Of a stretch of 64,000 bases of DNA, positions 53,131 to 62,969 are shown piece by piece. Both the position numbers and the translations under genes were made by a program. The notes beneath the pieces were generated by a model. The model was not told the origin of the DNA. It was given only the letters and a program-made list of their open reading frames with translations, and did not search any database. Numbering within the stretch: position 1 is the stretch's first letter; each line of letters starts with the position of its first letter. Source of the DNA: Corallococcus sp. EGB (GTDB lineage Bacteria > Myxococcota > Myxococcia > Myxococcales > Myxococcaceae); contig NZ_CP079946.1 in NCBI RefSeq assembly GCF_019968905.1, positions 1,178,001-1,242,000 of the forward strand, read 5' to 3'.

Positions 53131-54900
53131 TCAGGCGGCGACGACCTGGCGCTCCACGAGGCGGCGGTACAGGCCGTCCTGCGTCATGAGGGTGGCGTGG
53201 GTGCCGCTCTGCACCACGCGGCCGTGCTCCATCACCAGCACGCGCTGGGCGTTGGCCACGGTGGACAGGCGGTGGGCGATGATGAGCGTGGTGCGGCCCT
53301 GCATCAGCCGGTCCAGGGCGTCCTTCACCAGGTGCTCGCTCTCTGAATCCAGGGCGGAGGTGGCCTCGTCCAGGATGAGGATGCGCGGATCCTTGAGCAC
53401 GGCCCGCGCGATGGCCACGCGCTGCTTCTGGCCGCCGGACAGCTGCACGCCGCGCTCGCCCACCTCCGTGCGGTAGCCGTCCGGGAAGCGCTGGATGAAG
53501 TCGTGCGCGTTGGCGGCCCGGGCGGCGGCTTCGATCTCCGCGTCGGTGGCGTCCGGGCGGCCGTAGCGGATGTTGTCCGCGATGGAGCAGGAGAAGAGCA
53601 GGGGCTCCTGGGCGACCATGCCCACGTGGCGCCTGAGCCAGCTGGGGTCCAGGGACTTCAGGGGGCGGCCGTCCAGGAGCAGCTGGCCCTGGAGCGGATC
53701 ATAGAAACGGGAGAGGAGCGCGGCGAGGGTGGACTTGCCGGCGCCGGAGGAGCCCACCACGGCGACGACCTCGCCGGCGTTGACGGTGAGGTCGATGCCC
53801 TGGAGCACCGGCACGTCCGGGCGGGTGGGGTAGGCGAAGTGCACGCCGCGCAGCTCCACGCTGCCTTCGACGGTGGCGGGGCGCTCGCCCTCGTTGACGG
53901 GGATGGCGGGCGCGCGGTCCATCAGCTCGAAGACGCGCTCGGCGGCGCCGGAGGCGCGCATGAAGTCCGCCCAGAGGTCCGCCAGGGAGCCCAGGGAGAC
54001 GGCCACGAGCATCGTGTAGATGAGGAACGAGGTGAGCGCGCCCACGGAGAGCTCGCCGTTCACCACCAGCCGGCCGCCGTACCAGAACACCACCACCGCG
54101 GCGATGTAGCCCGCGCTGGAGGCGCCTCCCATGAAGGCGGCGGACTGACGCGCGCGGTGGCGGGCGACCTCGTAGGCGTTGCGCACGGTGTTTCCGTAGC
54201 GCGCGACCTCCGACGCCTCCGCGGCGAAGGAGCGCACGGTGCGCATGCCGGACAGGCTCTCCTCGGCGACCTCGCTGGCCTTGGCGAGCGCGTCCTGCAC
54301 GTTGCGCGACAGCCCGCGCACGCGCCGGCCGTAGACCATGCCGCCCACGGCGACGAGCGGGACGATGGCGAGCATCAGGAAGGTGAGCGACGCCGAGGTG
54401 TAGAAGAGCAGCACGATGCCGCCCAGGGCCTGCACGGCGTTGCGCAGCCCCTGGGAGATGTTCACGCTCACCGTGTTCTGGAGCACGGTGGTGTCGGAGG
54501 CGAGCCGGCTGGTGAGCTCTCCGGTGCGGTGCGTGTCGAAGAAGGCCACCTCCTGGTTCATCAGGCTCCGGAAGAAGTCATGGCGCAGGCGCATGACCAC
54601 GCGCTCGCCGGCGTTGGCGAACAGATAGAAGCGCAGGGCGGTGGCCACGCCCTGGACCAGGAACACGGCCAGCATGACGAGCGCGGCCTTGTCGATGAGG
54701 GCGCGGTTCTTCGCGTTGAGGGCCTCGTCGATGAGGATGCGGACGCCCTGGGGGTAGACCAGGCTCGCGGCGCTGCTGATGAACAGGAAGAGGGTGGCGA
54801 CCAGCAGCGTGCCCAGCTCGGGGCGGGCGAGCGCCATCAGGCGGCGCAGGGTGACCCTGGAGGGGCGTGGAGGTGTTGGAGCGGTGACGGAGGGAGGCAC
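53131..54900 (-). CDS. ABC exporter, fused permease-ATPase (MsbA/BmrA type)
   Basis: Homodimeric half-transporter, about 589 residues: six-helix permease (about 25-320), then the ATPase with Walker A GSSGAGKST, Q-loop QEPLLFS, signature LSGGQKQR, Walker B ILILDEATSALD and the H-loop His in IAHRLS. The GTG at 54900 is my start choice; upstream codons run into the divergent aldo/keto reductase gene, and no Shine-Dalgarno is evident. Substrate could be lipid or drug-like. Neighbouring LPS genes (kdsA-C) make a lipid A flippase role possible but unproven. Confidence 0.92.
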   Translation of the reverse strand: MPPSVTAPTPPRPSRVTLRRLMALARPELGTLLVATLFLFISSAASLVYPQGVRILIDEALNAKNRALIDKAALVMLAVFLVQGVATALRFYLFANAGERVVMRLRHDFFRSLMNQEVAFFDTHRTGELTSRLASDTTVLQNTVSVNISQGLRNAVQALGGIVLLFYTSASLTFLMLAIVPLVAVGGMVYGRRVRGLSRNVQDALAKASEVAEESLSGMRTVRSFAAEASEVARYGNTVRNAYEVARHRARQSAAFMGGASSAGYIAAVVVFWYGGRLVVNGELSVGALTSFLIYTMLVAVSLGSLADLWADFMRASGAAERVFELMDRAPAIPVNEGERPATVEGSVELRGVHFAYPTRPDVPVLQGIDLTVNAGEVVAVVGSSGAGKSTLAALLSRFYDPLQGQLLLDGRPLKSLDPSWLRRHVGMVAQEPLLFSCSIADNIRYGRPDATDAEIEAAARAANAHDFIQRFPDGYRTEVGERGVQLSGGQKQRVAIARAVLKDPRILILDEATSALDSESEHLVKDALDRLMQGRTTLIIAHRLSTVANAQRVLVMEHGRVVQSGTHATLMTQDGLYRRLVERQVVAA

Positions 54901-55015
54901 CGGCGGAGCGTACCGGACTGTCGGGGGACGTGCAGCCCGGACGGCGTCCGCAGGGCCGGGATGCAGGCGGGAGGCCTGGGTGCTATTCCAGGGCCGTTCC
55001 ACGCGAGGAGGGGCC

Positions 55016-55864
55016 ATGGAGAAGCGCGTCTTTGGCAACACCGGGGTGGCGGTGCCCGTCATCGGACAGGGCACCTGGCAGATGGAGGACGACGACGCGA
55101 AGGCCGTCATCCAGGCCCTGCGCGCCGGGCTGGACCTGGGGCTCACCCACCTGGACACCGCGGAGCTCTACGGGCACGGGCGGGTGGAGGAGGAGCTGGT
55201 GGCGAAGGCCATCGAGGGCCGGCGCGACGAGGTGTTCCTCGTGTCCAAGGTGATGCCCTCCAACGCGACGCGGAAGGGCACGGTGGCCGCCTGTGAGCGC
55301 AGCCTGAAGCGGCTCGGCACGGACCGGTTGGATTGCTACCTGTTGCACTGGCCCGGTTCGCACCCGCTGGAGGGCACGGTGGCGGCCTTCGAGGAGCTGG
55401 TGGAGGCGGGGAAGATCCGCTCCTGGGGCGTGAGCAACTTCGGGGTGGAGGACCTGGAGGAGGTGCTGGCCCTCGCGGGCAGGGGGCGCATCGCGTGCAA
55501 CCAGGTGCTGTACCACCTGGAGGAGCGCGCCATCGAGCACGAGGTCCTCCCGTGGTGCGAGTCACAGGGCGTCGCGGTGGTGGCCTACAGTCCGTTCGGC
55601 AACGGCCGGTTCCCGTCACCGACCAGCGCGGGCGGCAGGGTGCTGGCGTCCATCGCGAAGGCGCATGGCGTGACGCCCTTCCAGGTGGCGCTCCAGTTCC
55701 TCGTGCGCCGGCCGGCGGTGTTCGCCATCCCGAAGGCGAGCGACGTGGCGCACGTGCGCGACAACGCGGGCGCGGCCTCGCTGAAGCTCACGAAGGAGGA
55801 GCTCCAGCGCATCGACGCGGCCTTCCCCAGGGGCGACGCGCCGGACGAGCTGCCGGTGATTTGA
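55016..55864 (+). CDS. Aldo/keto reductase
   Basis: NADPH-dependent carbonyl reductase, 282 residues, TIM barrel. Catalytic tetrad visible: D46 in LDTAELYG, Tyr in AELYG, Lys in FLVSKVMPS and His in CYLLHWPG. The AIPKASDVAHVRDN segment binds the NADPH phosphate. Start at 55016 follows GAGGAGG. Confidence 0.95.
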   Translation: MEKRVFGNTGVAVPVIGQGTWQMEDDDAKAVIQALRAGLDLGLTHLDTAELYGHGRVEEELVAKAIEGRRDEVFLVSKVMPSNATRKGTVAACERSLKRLGTDRLDCYLLHWPGSHPLEGTVAAFEELVEAGKIRSWGVSNFGVEDLEEVLALAGRGRIACNQVLYHLEERAIEHEVLPWCESQGVAVVAYSPFGNGRFPSPTSAGGRVLASIAKAHGVTPFQVALQFLVRRPAVFAIPKASDVAHVRDNAGAASLKLTKEELQRIDAAFPRGDAPDELPVI

Positions 55865-55870
55865 GCGCGG

Positions 55871-56608
55871 TCAGCCGCGCTGGCGCAGCACGGCCTCCAC
55901 GCGGGCCACGTCCTCCGGCACGTCCACCGCCACGGTGCGCCAGGACACGCTCGCGCAGCGGATCCGCAGGCCGTGCTCCAGGGCGCGCAGCTGCTCCAGC
56001 TTCTCCGCCTCCTCCAGCGGGGTGGGGCTGAGCGAGGCGAGCTGGAGCAGCGTGTCGCGCCGGTAGCCGTAGAGGCCCAGGTGGGCCCAGCGGCGCACGG
56101 GGGCGCCGGCGTCGCGCGCGTGCGGCACCGCGGCGCGGCTGAAGTAGAGCGCGTCGCCGTTGAGGGCGAGCACGGCCTTCACCACATGGGGGTTCTCCAC
56201 CTCCTCCGGGTCCAGGGGGCGCACCAGTGTCCCCATGTGGACGGACGCGTCCTGGAAGAGGTCCGCGAGCACCTTGAGCGCGGCGGGGTCCACGAGCGGC
56301 TCATCCCCCTGCACGTTCACCCACACCCCCACGTCCGGGCGGGCGCGGGCGACCTCCGCGATGCGGTCCGTGCCGGTGGGGCAGGCGGGGCTGGTCATCA
56401 CCGCCTTGCCGCCGAAGCCCTCCACGACGTCGCGGATCCGCGCGTCATCCGTGGCCACCCACACCTCGTCGAAGGCGCGGGCCTCCTGGCAGCGGCGCCA
56501 GACGTGTTCGACCATGGGGCGGCCGGCGATGAGGGCGAGCGGCTTGCCAGGGAAGCGGGTGCTGGCATGGCGGGCGGGGATGACGGCCACGGTGCGGGAG
56601 GCGGGCAT
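55871..56608 (-). CDS. kdsB: CMP-KDO synthetase (3-deoxy-manno-octulosonate cytidylyltransferase)
   Basis: Activates KDO with CTP for lipopolysaccharide. 245 residues; nucleotide motif AVIPARHASTRFPGKPL at the N-terminus and VNVQGDEPLV in the middle. Convergent with the aldo/keto reductase and apart from pyrG-kdsAC by 5 kb. Confidence 0.96.
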   Translation of the reverse strand: MPASRTVAVIPARHASTRFPGKPLALIAGRPMVEHVWRRCQEARAFDEVWVATDDARIRDVVEGFGGKAVMTSPACPTGTDRIAEVARARPDVGVWVNVQGDEPLVDPAALKVLADLFQDASVHMGTLVRPLDPEEVENPHVVKAVLALNGDALYFSRAAVPHARDAGAPVRRWAHLGLYGYRRDTLLQLASLSPTPLEEAEKLEQLRALEHGLRIRCASVSWRTVAVDVPEDVARVEAVLRQRG

Positions 56609-56712
56609 GGGGCGGCATCTATCAGATTCAGGACGTCCCGCCGCGCCCGGGGCGGGTCTGCCCTGCTCCCACCACTGGCGGGAAATCGCGCCATGCCTAG
56701 CTTCCGGGCGAC

Positions 56713-57834
56713 ATGAAGAAGGTCATCCACATTGTTGGCGCGCGTCCCAATTTCATGAAGGTGGCACCCATTCACCGGGCCATCTGCGCGCGTACGTCCC
56801 TGCGGCAGCTCGTCCTCCACACCGGCCAGCACTACGACGCGAAGATGAGCGACGTCTTCTTCGCGGACCTGGGCTTGCCTCCACCGGACATCCACCTGGG
56901 CATCGGCTCCGGGGGCCACGCCGAGCAGACGGCGAGGATGATGGTGGAGATGGAGAAGGTCTTCCTCCAGGAGAAGCCGGACCTGGTCTCCGTGGTGGGC
57001 GACGTGAACAGCACCATCGCCGCGGCGCTCGTCACGTCCAAGCTGGCCATTCCGCTGTCCCACGTGGAGGCGGGCCTGCGCAGCTTCGAGCGGCACCAGC
57101 CGGAGGAGATCAACCGCGTCGTCACCGACCGGCTCTCAGACCTGCTGCTCACGCCGTCGCGCGACGCGGACGCGAACCTTTTGAAGGAGGGCATCGACCC
57201 GAAGTACATCCACCTGGTGGGCAACGTGATGATCGACTCGCTCCTGTCGTCCAAGGAGAAGGCCGACCAGCTGCCCACGCTGAAGCAGCTGGGCCTGACG
57301 CCCAGGGGCTACGTGGTGGCGACGCTGCACCGTCCGTCCAACGTGGACAACCCGAAGCTGCTGTCGGGCCTCCTGGGCGTGCTGATGGACGTGGCGAAGG
57401 AGCTGCCCGTCGTGTTCCCGGTGCACCCGCGCACCCGGAAGATGATCGCCGAGCAGGGGCTGGGCGCCCAGTTGGAGAAGACGCCGGGGCTCAAGCTGGT
57501 GGACCCCATGGGCTACCTGGAGTTCCTGTCCGTGACGTCGCAGGCGAAGCTGGTGATGACGGACTCGGGCGGTCTGCAGGAGGAGACCACGGCGCTGAAC
57601 GTGCCGTGCCTCACCATGCGCGAGCAGACCGAGCGCCCCATCACCGTGGAGGTAGGCTCCAACGAGGTGGTGGGCACCGACCCCGCGCGCATCCGCGAGG
57701 CCGCGAACCGCGTGCTCGCCGGGAACTTCAAGAAGGGCCGCGTGCCGGAGCTGTGGGACGGCCGCACGGGCGAGCGCATCGCGGACCTGTACGCGCGCTT
57801 CCTGGGCGTGGAGTCGAAGCGCGCCTTCGGGTGA
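56713..57834 (+). CDS. wecB: UDP-N-acetylglucosamine 2-epimerase (non-hydrolysing)
   Basis: Interconverts UDP-GlcNAc and UDP-ManNAc for surface polysaccharide. 373 residues, GT-B-like fold. GARPNFMKVAPI at the N-terminus, HVEAGLRS, HPRTRKM and DSGGLQEET are all characteristic. Divergent from kdsB. Confidence 0.95.
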   Translation: MKKVIHIVGARPNFMKVAPIHRAICARTSLRQLVLHTGQHYDAKMSDVFFADLGLPPPDIHLGIGSGGHAEQTARMMVEMEKVFLQEKPDLVSVVGDVNSTIAAALVTSKLAIPLSHVEAGLRSFERHQPEEINRVVTDRLSDLLLTPSRDADANLLKEGIDPKYIHLVGNVMIDSLLSSKEKADQLPTLKQLGLTPRGYVVATLHRPSNVDNPKLLSGLLGVLMDVAKELPVVFPVHPRTRKMIAEQGLGAQLEKTPGLKLVDPMGYLEFLSVTSQAKLVMTDSGGLQEETTALNVPCLTMREQTERPITVEVGSNEVVGTDPARIREAANRVLAGNFKKGRVPELWDGRTGERIADLYARFLGVESKRAFG

Positions 57835-57942
57835 GCCGGACGGGTCGCGTGGAGCAGTCAGGCCGCCGGGTGCTCGCGTCTTCGTGCGCGGGGGCCGGGC
57901 GGCCTCCTTCGTTCCGAAGCGTGGTAGAGCGTCGGGTCCGCC

Positions 57943-58944
57943 ATGCGTGAAGACGCCGCCTCCGCTCCTGCTCCGGACCTGCCCGACGGCTACGTCGACA
58001 TCCCGTTCGTCGTGGAGCCGAACTACGCGGGGTGGCGGCTGGACCGCTACCTCTGCGAGAAGATCCGCCGCATGGACCTGGAGCGCGTGCGTGGCATCAT
58101 CCTGCGCGGCGTGCTGTGCGACGAGTACCGGCTCAAGCCCTCCACGCCCGTGTACCCGGGGCTCACCTTCCGGATCCGCCGCCCCGCGAGCCAGGAGCCG
58201 GTGACGCCCACGGAGCTGCCCGTCGTCTTCTCCGATGACTGGCTGCTGGTGTTGGACAAGCCGGCGGGGCTGCCCATCCACCCCACCGCGCGCTACCACA
58301 AGGGCACGCTGGTGACGCTGCTGCGCGAGCGGTTCGGGGAGCGCTTCGCGGAGCCCGCGCACCGGCTGGACCGCGAGACGAGCGGGCTGGTGGTGTGCGG
58401 CCGCACCACCGAGTCCTGTCGCGTGCTGGGCGGGCTGTTCCTGTCGCGCGACGTGCACAAGGAGTACTTGGCGCTGTGCGAGGGGCAGCCTCCCGAGGAC
58501 ACCTTCGTGGTGGATGCGCCCATCGCGGAGGGGACGGACCTGATCCGCATCGCGGTGCGCATCGACGCGGTGGCGGGCAAGCCCAGCCGCACCCGCTTCC
58601 AGGTGCTCGAGCGCTTCACGCATGACGGCGCGCCGTTCGCGCTGCTGCGCTGCTTTCCGGAGACGGGGCGGCAGCATCAGATCCGCGTCCACCTGCGCGA
58701 GGCGGGCTTCCCGCTGGTGGGGGACAAGATGTACGGGCCGGACCCGGGTTACTTCGACCGCTTCAGCAAGCACACGCTGGAGCCGGAGGCGTGGGCCCGG
58801 CTGCGGTTGCCCCGGCATGCGCTCCACGCGGAGCGCATCACGTTCCCGCATCCGGGCACCGGGGAGGCCGTCACCTTCACGTCGCCGCTCCCCGATGACT
58901 TGAAGGACTTCATCGCCGGGAAGGCTTCGGCGGCGAGCCGCTAG
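57943..58944 (+). CDS. RluA-family RNA pseudouridine synthase
   Basis: 333 residues: S4-type RNA-binding region (about 28-80) and catalytic domain with D143 in HRLDRETSG. Closest general type is RluA/RluD for 23S rRNA, exact site unknown. Its stop overlaps the convergent hydrolase stop (58941-58944). Confidence 0.93.
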   Translation: MREDAASAPAPDLPDGYVDIPFVVEPNYAGWRLDRYLCEKIRRMDLERVRGIILRGVLCDEYRLKPSTPVYPGLTFRIRRPASQEPVTPTELPVVFSDDWLLVLDKPAGLPIHPTARYHKGTLVTLLRERFGERFAEPAHRLDRETSGLVVCGRTTESCRVLGGLFLSRDVHKEYLALCEGQPPEDTFVVDAPIAEGTDLIRIAVRIDAVAGKPSRTRFQVLERFTHDGAPFALLRCFPETGRQHQIRVHLREAGFPLVGDKMYGPDPGYFDRFSKHTLEPEAWARLRLPRHALHAERITFPHPGTGEAVTFTSPLPDDLKDFIAGKASAASR

Positions 58945-59738
58945 GCCAGCTCACGCAAGAACGACGCGACCCCTTCGGCCAGGCGCTCGGGCTGGTCATA
59001 CGGGAGGCCGTGGCCGGCGTCCCGGACCTGGGTGATTCGCACGCGTGGGTTGAGGCTCCGCAGCTCCGTTGCCATCTCCAGCGTGACGACGGGGCTGCTA
59101 TCTCCGATGACGAGCAGGGTCGGGACGTCAATCGCGCCCACCACGTCGCGAGGGTCGGGGTTGGGCGGCGTGAGGACGTCGAAGGCCTCTAGGCGGGTTT
59201 TCAGTCTCGCCTCGGCAAGAAGCTCGATGAGCTCAGGCTGGCGATGCGGCTGCCGGGCCAGGGCCTGGGCCACGAGGTCCGACTTGCTCATTCCGAGGAG
59301 CTGGCGGTGTTGCCCGGCGACGTTGCTGTCGTGCACCTCGCGTTGGCGCTCGGGGCTCAAGAACGTCGGGTCGACCAGGACGAGGCCGCGGAGGCCCGCG
59401 GTCCGTCGGCTCGCCACCACCGCGGCGGTCATGCCGCCCATCGAGTGGCCCATCAGGACCGGACGCGAGAGCCCCAGGCCGCGGATGAGGCCCTCGACGT
59501 CGCGGGCGTGATCGTCGTACCGGTAGCCGTGGGGCGGCGTGCTCGAACCGCCGTGCCCTCTGGCGTCGGGCATGATGACGTCGAACTCACCTTCGAGCCC
59601 GCGCGCCACGGGAGTCCAGCAGGCGCCGCTCCCGATCAACCCATGGAGCAGCATGACGGGAGGGCGGGCGCCTCCGGTCCGGAGGTAGTGGAGGTTGATG
59701 CCGTTCGCTTCGCAGACTCCACTCATCCAGGGCGTCAT
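58941..59738 (-). CDS. Alpha/beta hydrolase
   Basis: 265 residues, classical fold: oxyanion HG in LLHGLIGSG, nucleophile Ser in GHSMGG (about 99), acid D in LVIGDSSPV and His in DAGHGLP. Substrate not predictable. Confidence 0.92.
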   Translation of the reverse strand: MTPWMSGVCEANGINLHYLRTGGARPPVMLLHGLIGSGACWTPVARGLEGEFDVIMPDARGHGGSSTPPHGYRYDDHARDVEGLIRGLGLSRPVLMGHSMGGMTAAVVASRRTAGLRGLVLVDPTFLSPERQREVHDSNVAGQHRQLLGMSKSDLVAQALARQPHRQPELIELLAEARLKTRLEAFDVLTPPNPDPRDVVGAIDVPTLLVIGDSSPVVTLEMATELRSLNPRVRITQVRDAGHGLPYDQPERLAEGVASFLRELA

Positions 59739-59753
59739 GCGCCTGTTCCTGCC

Positions 59754-59798
59754 TGCCCCGGCTCCGCAAGGGAAGCGCCATTTCGCGCAGCCGGGGCA
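59754..59798 (-). terminator. Stem-loop downstream of the RND pump
   Basis: Perfect ten-base inverted repeat (59754-59763 with 59789-59798) with a 25-base loop, just after the RND pump stop on the minus strand. Confidence 0.4.
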
Positions 59799-59807
59799 GG
59801 CCCCGCT

Positions 59808-62800
59808 TCAGCCCGCCTTGCGGAGGCTCTTGGCTCCGGGCACCACGCGCAGCAGCTGCGGAGGCATCCGGTCCACGACCTGCTCCGTGAAGCGGGCGAA
59901 GATGCGGAAGAGGACCGGCAGCAGCACCAGCGTCAGCGCGCACGCGGAGATCGTTCCGGACACGATGACGATGGCCAGCGGCTTCTGCATCTCCGAGCCG
60001 ATGCCGTTGCTCAAGCACGCCGGCACCAGGCCCAGCGCCGCCAGCGCCGCGGTCATCAGCACCGGACGCAGGCGTTCCCGGCTGCCGTGGAGGATGGCGT
60101 CATCCAGCGACTCGCCCGCCTCCCGGCGCTCCGCGATGGCGCTCATCACCAGCACGCCGTTGAGCGCCGCCTGGCCGATGAGCGCGATGAAGCCCACCGC
60201 CGCCGCCACGCTCAGCGGCATGCCCGCCCAGTACAGGCCGAACACGCCGCCCATCAGCGCGAAGGGCACGTTGAGCAGCGTCACCACCGCGCGGCCAAAC
60301 GAGTTGAACGCCTTGAAGAGCAGCAGCAGCGTGAGCACCAGCGCCACCGGCAGCACCGTGAGGAGCCGGTCCATCGCGCGCTCCTTGCTTTCGAACTCGC
60401 CGCCCCACTCGACGCTCGTCCCGGCGGGGGGCGGGGCTTCCTTCTCCACCAGCGCCTGCGCGTCCTTCACGAAGGAGCCCAGGTCCCGGCCGCGCACGTT
60501 CATGCGCACGCCGATGTAGCGCCGGCCGTTCTCGCGGTTGATGGACGCGCGGCCGAAGCCCGTCTTCACCTGGGCCAGCTCGCTCAGCGGCACCAGCACG
60601 CCGCCCTCCACGGGCACGCGCAGGCGGGAGATCTTCTCCACGTCGTCGCGGCTGGACATGGGCAGGCGCATCACCACGTCGAAGCGGCGCTCGCCCTCCC
60701 AGAACTCGCTGAGCGGCCGGCCGCCCACCGCCGTCTGGAAGACGTGCTGGAAGTCGCCCAGCGACATGCCGTGGCGGGCCAGCGCCTTGCGGTCCGGCGT
60801 CACCTGGATGCTGGGGACCTCGCCGCTCTTCACGATGCCCAGGTCCGCGACGCCGTCCACCTTCGACAGCGTGCGCTTCACCTTCTGCGAGTACTCCTGG
60901 AGCACCTGGAGGTCGTCGCCGAAGAGCTTCACCGCGAGCTGGCCCTGCTGGCCGCTGATGCTCTCGTTCACGTTGTCGCCAATGGGCTGGCTGAAGCTCA
61001 CCTCCATGCCCGGCACCTCGGACACGGACTTCTGGAGGACGTCCAACACGTCGTCCAGCTTGGGCGTGCTCTTGGGCCACTGCGCGGGCGGCTTGAGCTT
61101 CACGAAGAACTCCAGGTTGTTGGTGAGCTTCGCGTCCGTGCCGTCCTCCGGGCGGCCCAGCTGGCTGAGCACGCCGTCCACCTGCGGCGCCTGGCGCAGC
61201 AGGCTTTCGATGCGCGGCACCATCTTGCGGCCCTCCGACAGGGAGATGTTCGAGGGCATGGTGAAGGTCAGATAGAGGCTGCCTTCGTTGAGCGCCGGGA
61301 GGAACTCGCTGCCCATGCGCGGGATGAGCGCCCCCGCGAAGAGCAGGCCCGCCGTGCACAGCGCCACCACGATGCCCGGGTGCTTGAGGCTCCAGGTCAG
61401 CACGGGGCCGTAGGCCTTGTCCGCCGCGCGCAGCACCGGCGACTCCTTGTGCTTCACCGGCTTGCGGTAGACGAACGACGCCAGCACCGGGATGAGCGTG
61501 ACGGAGAAGACGAGCGCGCCCAGCAGCGCCGCCACCACCGTGTTCGCCATGGGCGCGAAGATGCGGCCCTCCACCCGCTGGAGCATGAAGATGGGCAGGT
61601 ACGCCGCGATGATGATGAGCAGCGAGAACACCGTGGGGCGCACCACCGCCTTCGTCGCGCGCTGGATGCGCTCCATCGGCGTCTCGCCCTCGTACTGGTG
61701 GCCGGACATGCGCGCCAGGATGCTCTCGATGATGACCACGCCGCCGTCCACGATGACGCCGAAGTCCACCGCGCCCATGGACAGCAGGTTGGCCGACATG
61801 CCGCGCATCTTCAGGTAGATGAACGACGCGAGCAGCGAGAGGGGAATCAGGACGCCCACGACGATGGCGGCCCGCAGGTCCAACAGGAAGATGAAGAGCA
61901 CCAGCGTGACGAGCAGCGCGCCCTCCAGCAGGTTGTGGCCCACCGTGCGCAGCGTCGTGTTCACCAGGTCCGTGCGGTCGTAGAACGGGTCGATGCGCGC
62001 GTCGTCCGTCTGGAGGCGGCCGTTCACCGCCTCCACCGCGTCACGCACCCGGGCGAGCACGGTCGACGGGTTCTCTCCGCGGCGCATCAGCACGATGCCC
62101 TGCACCACGTCGCCGTCGCCGTCGCGGCTGACCACGCCCTGGCGGGGCGACCAGCCCTCGTTCACGTCCGCCACGTCCTTGAGGAACACGGGCGTGCCTT
62201 CATGCGTGGCCACGCGCACGTCGCGGATGTCGTCCAGCGTGTGGAAGAGGCCCTCGCTGCGGATGACGAACTGTTCGGAGCCGCGCTCCAGCACGCCGCC
62301 GCTGGCGTTCTCCGAGCCTTCCTTCAGCGCGTCCTCCAGGGTGTCCAGCGTGAGGCCGAACGCCGCGAGCCGGGCGGGGTCCGGCTGGATGTGGATCTCC
62401 TTGAGCAGGCCGCCGTAGCTGACGACGTCCGCGACGCCGTCCACGCGCAGGAGGCTGGGGCGCACCACCCAGTCCTGGAGGGTGCGCAGCTTCATGGGGT
62501 CGCCCTTCGCGCCCTTCAGCGTGTAGCGGTAGATTTCACCGATGGGCGTCGCCAGCGGGCCCAGGGAGGGCGTGATGCCCTCCGGCAGCTCCGCGTCCCG
62601 CAGGCGCTCCAGCACCTGCGCGCGGGCGAAGAGCACGTCCGTGTTGTCGTTGAAGCTCAACGTCACGAACGACAGGCCGAACATGGAGAGGTTGCGCAGG
62701 CGCGTCAGGCCCGGGATGCCGTTGAGCGCGCGCTCCATCGGGAGGCCAATCTGGCGCTCCACCTCCTCCGACGGCTGGCCCGGGTAGAGGGTGATGACGT

Positions 62801-62942
62801 TGACCTGCGTGTCGGTGGGGTCCGGGAAGGCCTCCACGGTGAGGTCGCGGAAGCAGAAGTAGCCCCAGATGGCGGCCAGCAGCGTGAGGAACACCACCGC
62901 CGCGCGGTTCTTCAGACTGAAGTCGACGAGCTTTTCGAACAT
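59808..62942 (-). CDS. RND efflux pump, heavy-metal (CzcA/CusA) family
   Basis: Inner-membrane proton-driven pump, 1044 residues with twelve helices. The helix-4 signature DFGVIVDGGVVIIE (about 405-418) has the Asp/Asp/Glu pattern of heavy-metal exporters, and TPIGEIYRYTL in the first periplasmic loop also fits. Which cation it exports is not evident; no metal-binding extension is present. Downstream partner of the adaptor, 27 bases after it. Confidence 0.92.
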   Translation of the reverse strand: MFEKLVDFSLKNRAAVVFLTLLAAIWGYFCFRDLTVEAFPDPTDTQVNVITLYPGQPSEEVERQIGLPMERALNGIPGLTRLRNLSMFGLSFVTLSFNDNTDVLFARAQVLERLRDAELPEGITPSLGPLATPIGEIYRYTLKGAKGDPMKLRTLQDWVVRPSLLRVDGVADVVSYGGLLKEIHIQPDPARLAAFGLTLDTLEDALKEGSENASGGVLERGSEQFVIRSEGLFHTLDDIRDVRVATHEGTPVFLKDVADVNEGWSPRQGVVSRDGDGDVVQGIVLMRRGENPSTVLARVRDAVEAVNGRLQTDDARIDPFYDRTDLVNTTLRTVGHNLLEGALLVTLVLFIFLLDLRAAIVVGVLIPLSLLASFIYLKMRGMSANLLSMGAVDFGVIVDGGVVIIESILARMSGHQYEGETPMERIQRATKAVVRPTVFSLLIIIAAYLPIFMLQRVEGRIFAPMANTVVAALLGALVFSVTLIPVLASFVYRKPVKHKESPVLRAADKAYGPVLTWSLKHPGIVVALCTAGLLFAGALIPRMGSEFLPALNEGSLYLTFTMPSNISLSEGRKMVPRIESLLRQAPQVDGVLSQLGRPEDGTDAKLTNNLEFFVKLKPPAQWPKSTPKLDDVLDVLQKSVSEVPGMEVSFSQPIGDNVNESISGQQGQLAVKLFGDDLQVLQEYSQKVKRTLSKVDGVADLGIVKSGEVPSIQVTPDRKALARHGMSLGDFQHVFQTAVGGRPLSEFWEGERRFDVVMRLPMSSRDDVEKISRLRVPVEGGVLVPLSELAQVKTGFGRASINRENGRRYIGVRMNVRGRDLGSFVKDAQALVEKEAPPPAGTSVEWGGEFESKERAMDRLLTVLPVALVLTLLLLFKAFNSFGRAVVTLLNVPFALMGGVFGLYWAGMPLSVAAAVGFIALIGQAALNGVLVMSAIAERREAGESLDDAILHGSRERLRPVLMTAALAALGLVPACLSNGIGSEMQKPLAIVIVSGTISACALTLVLLPVLFRIFARFTEQVVDRMPPQLLRVVPGAKSLRKAG

Positions 62943-62969
62943 GGGCGTCTTTCGATGCGGTGGGGGGCT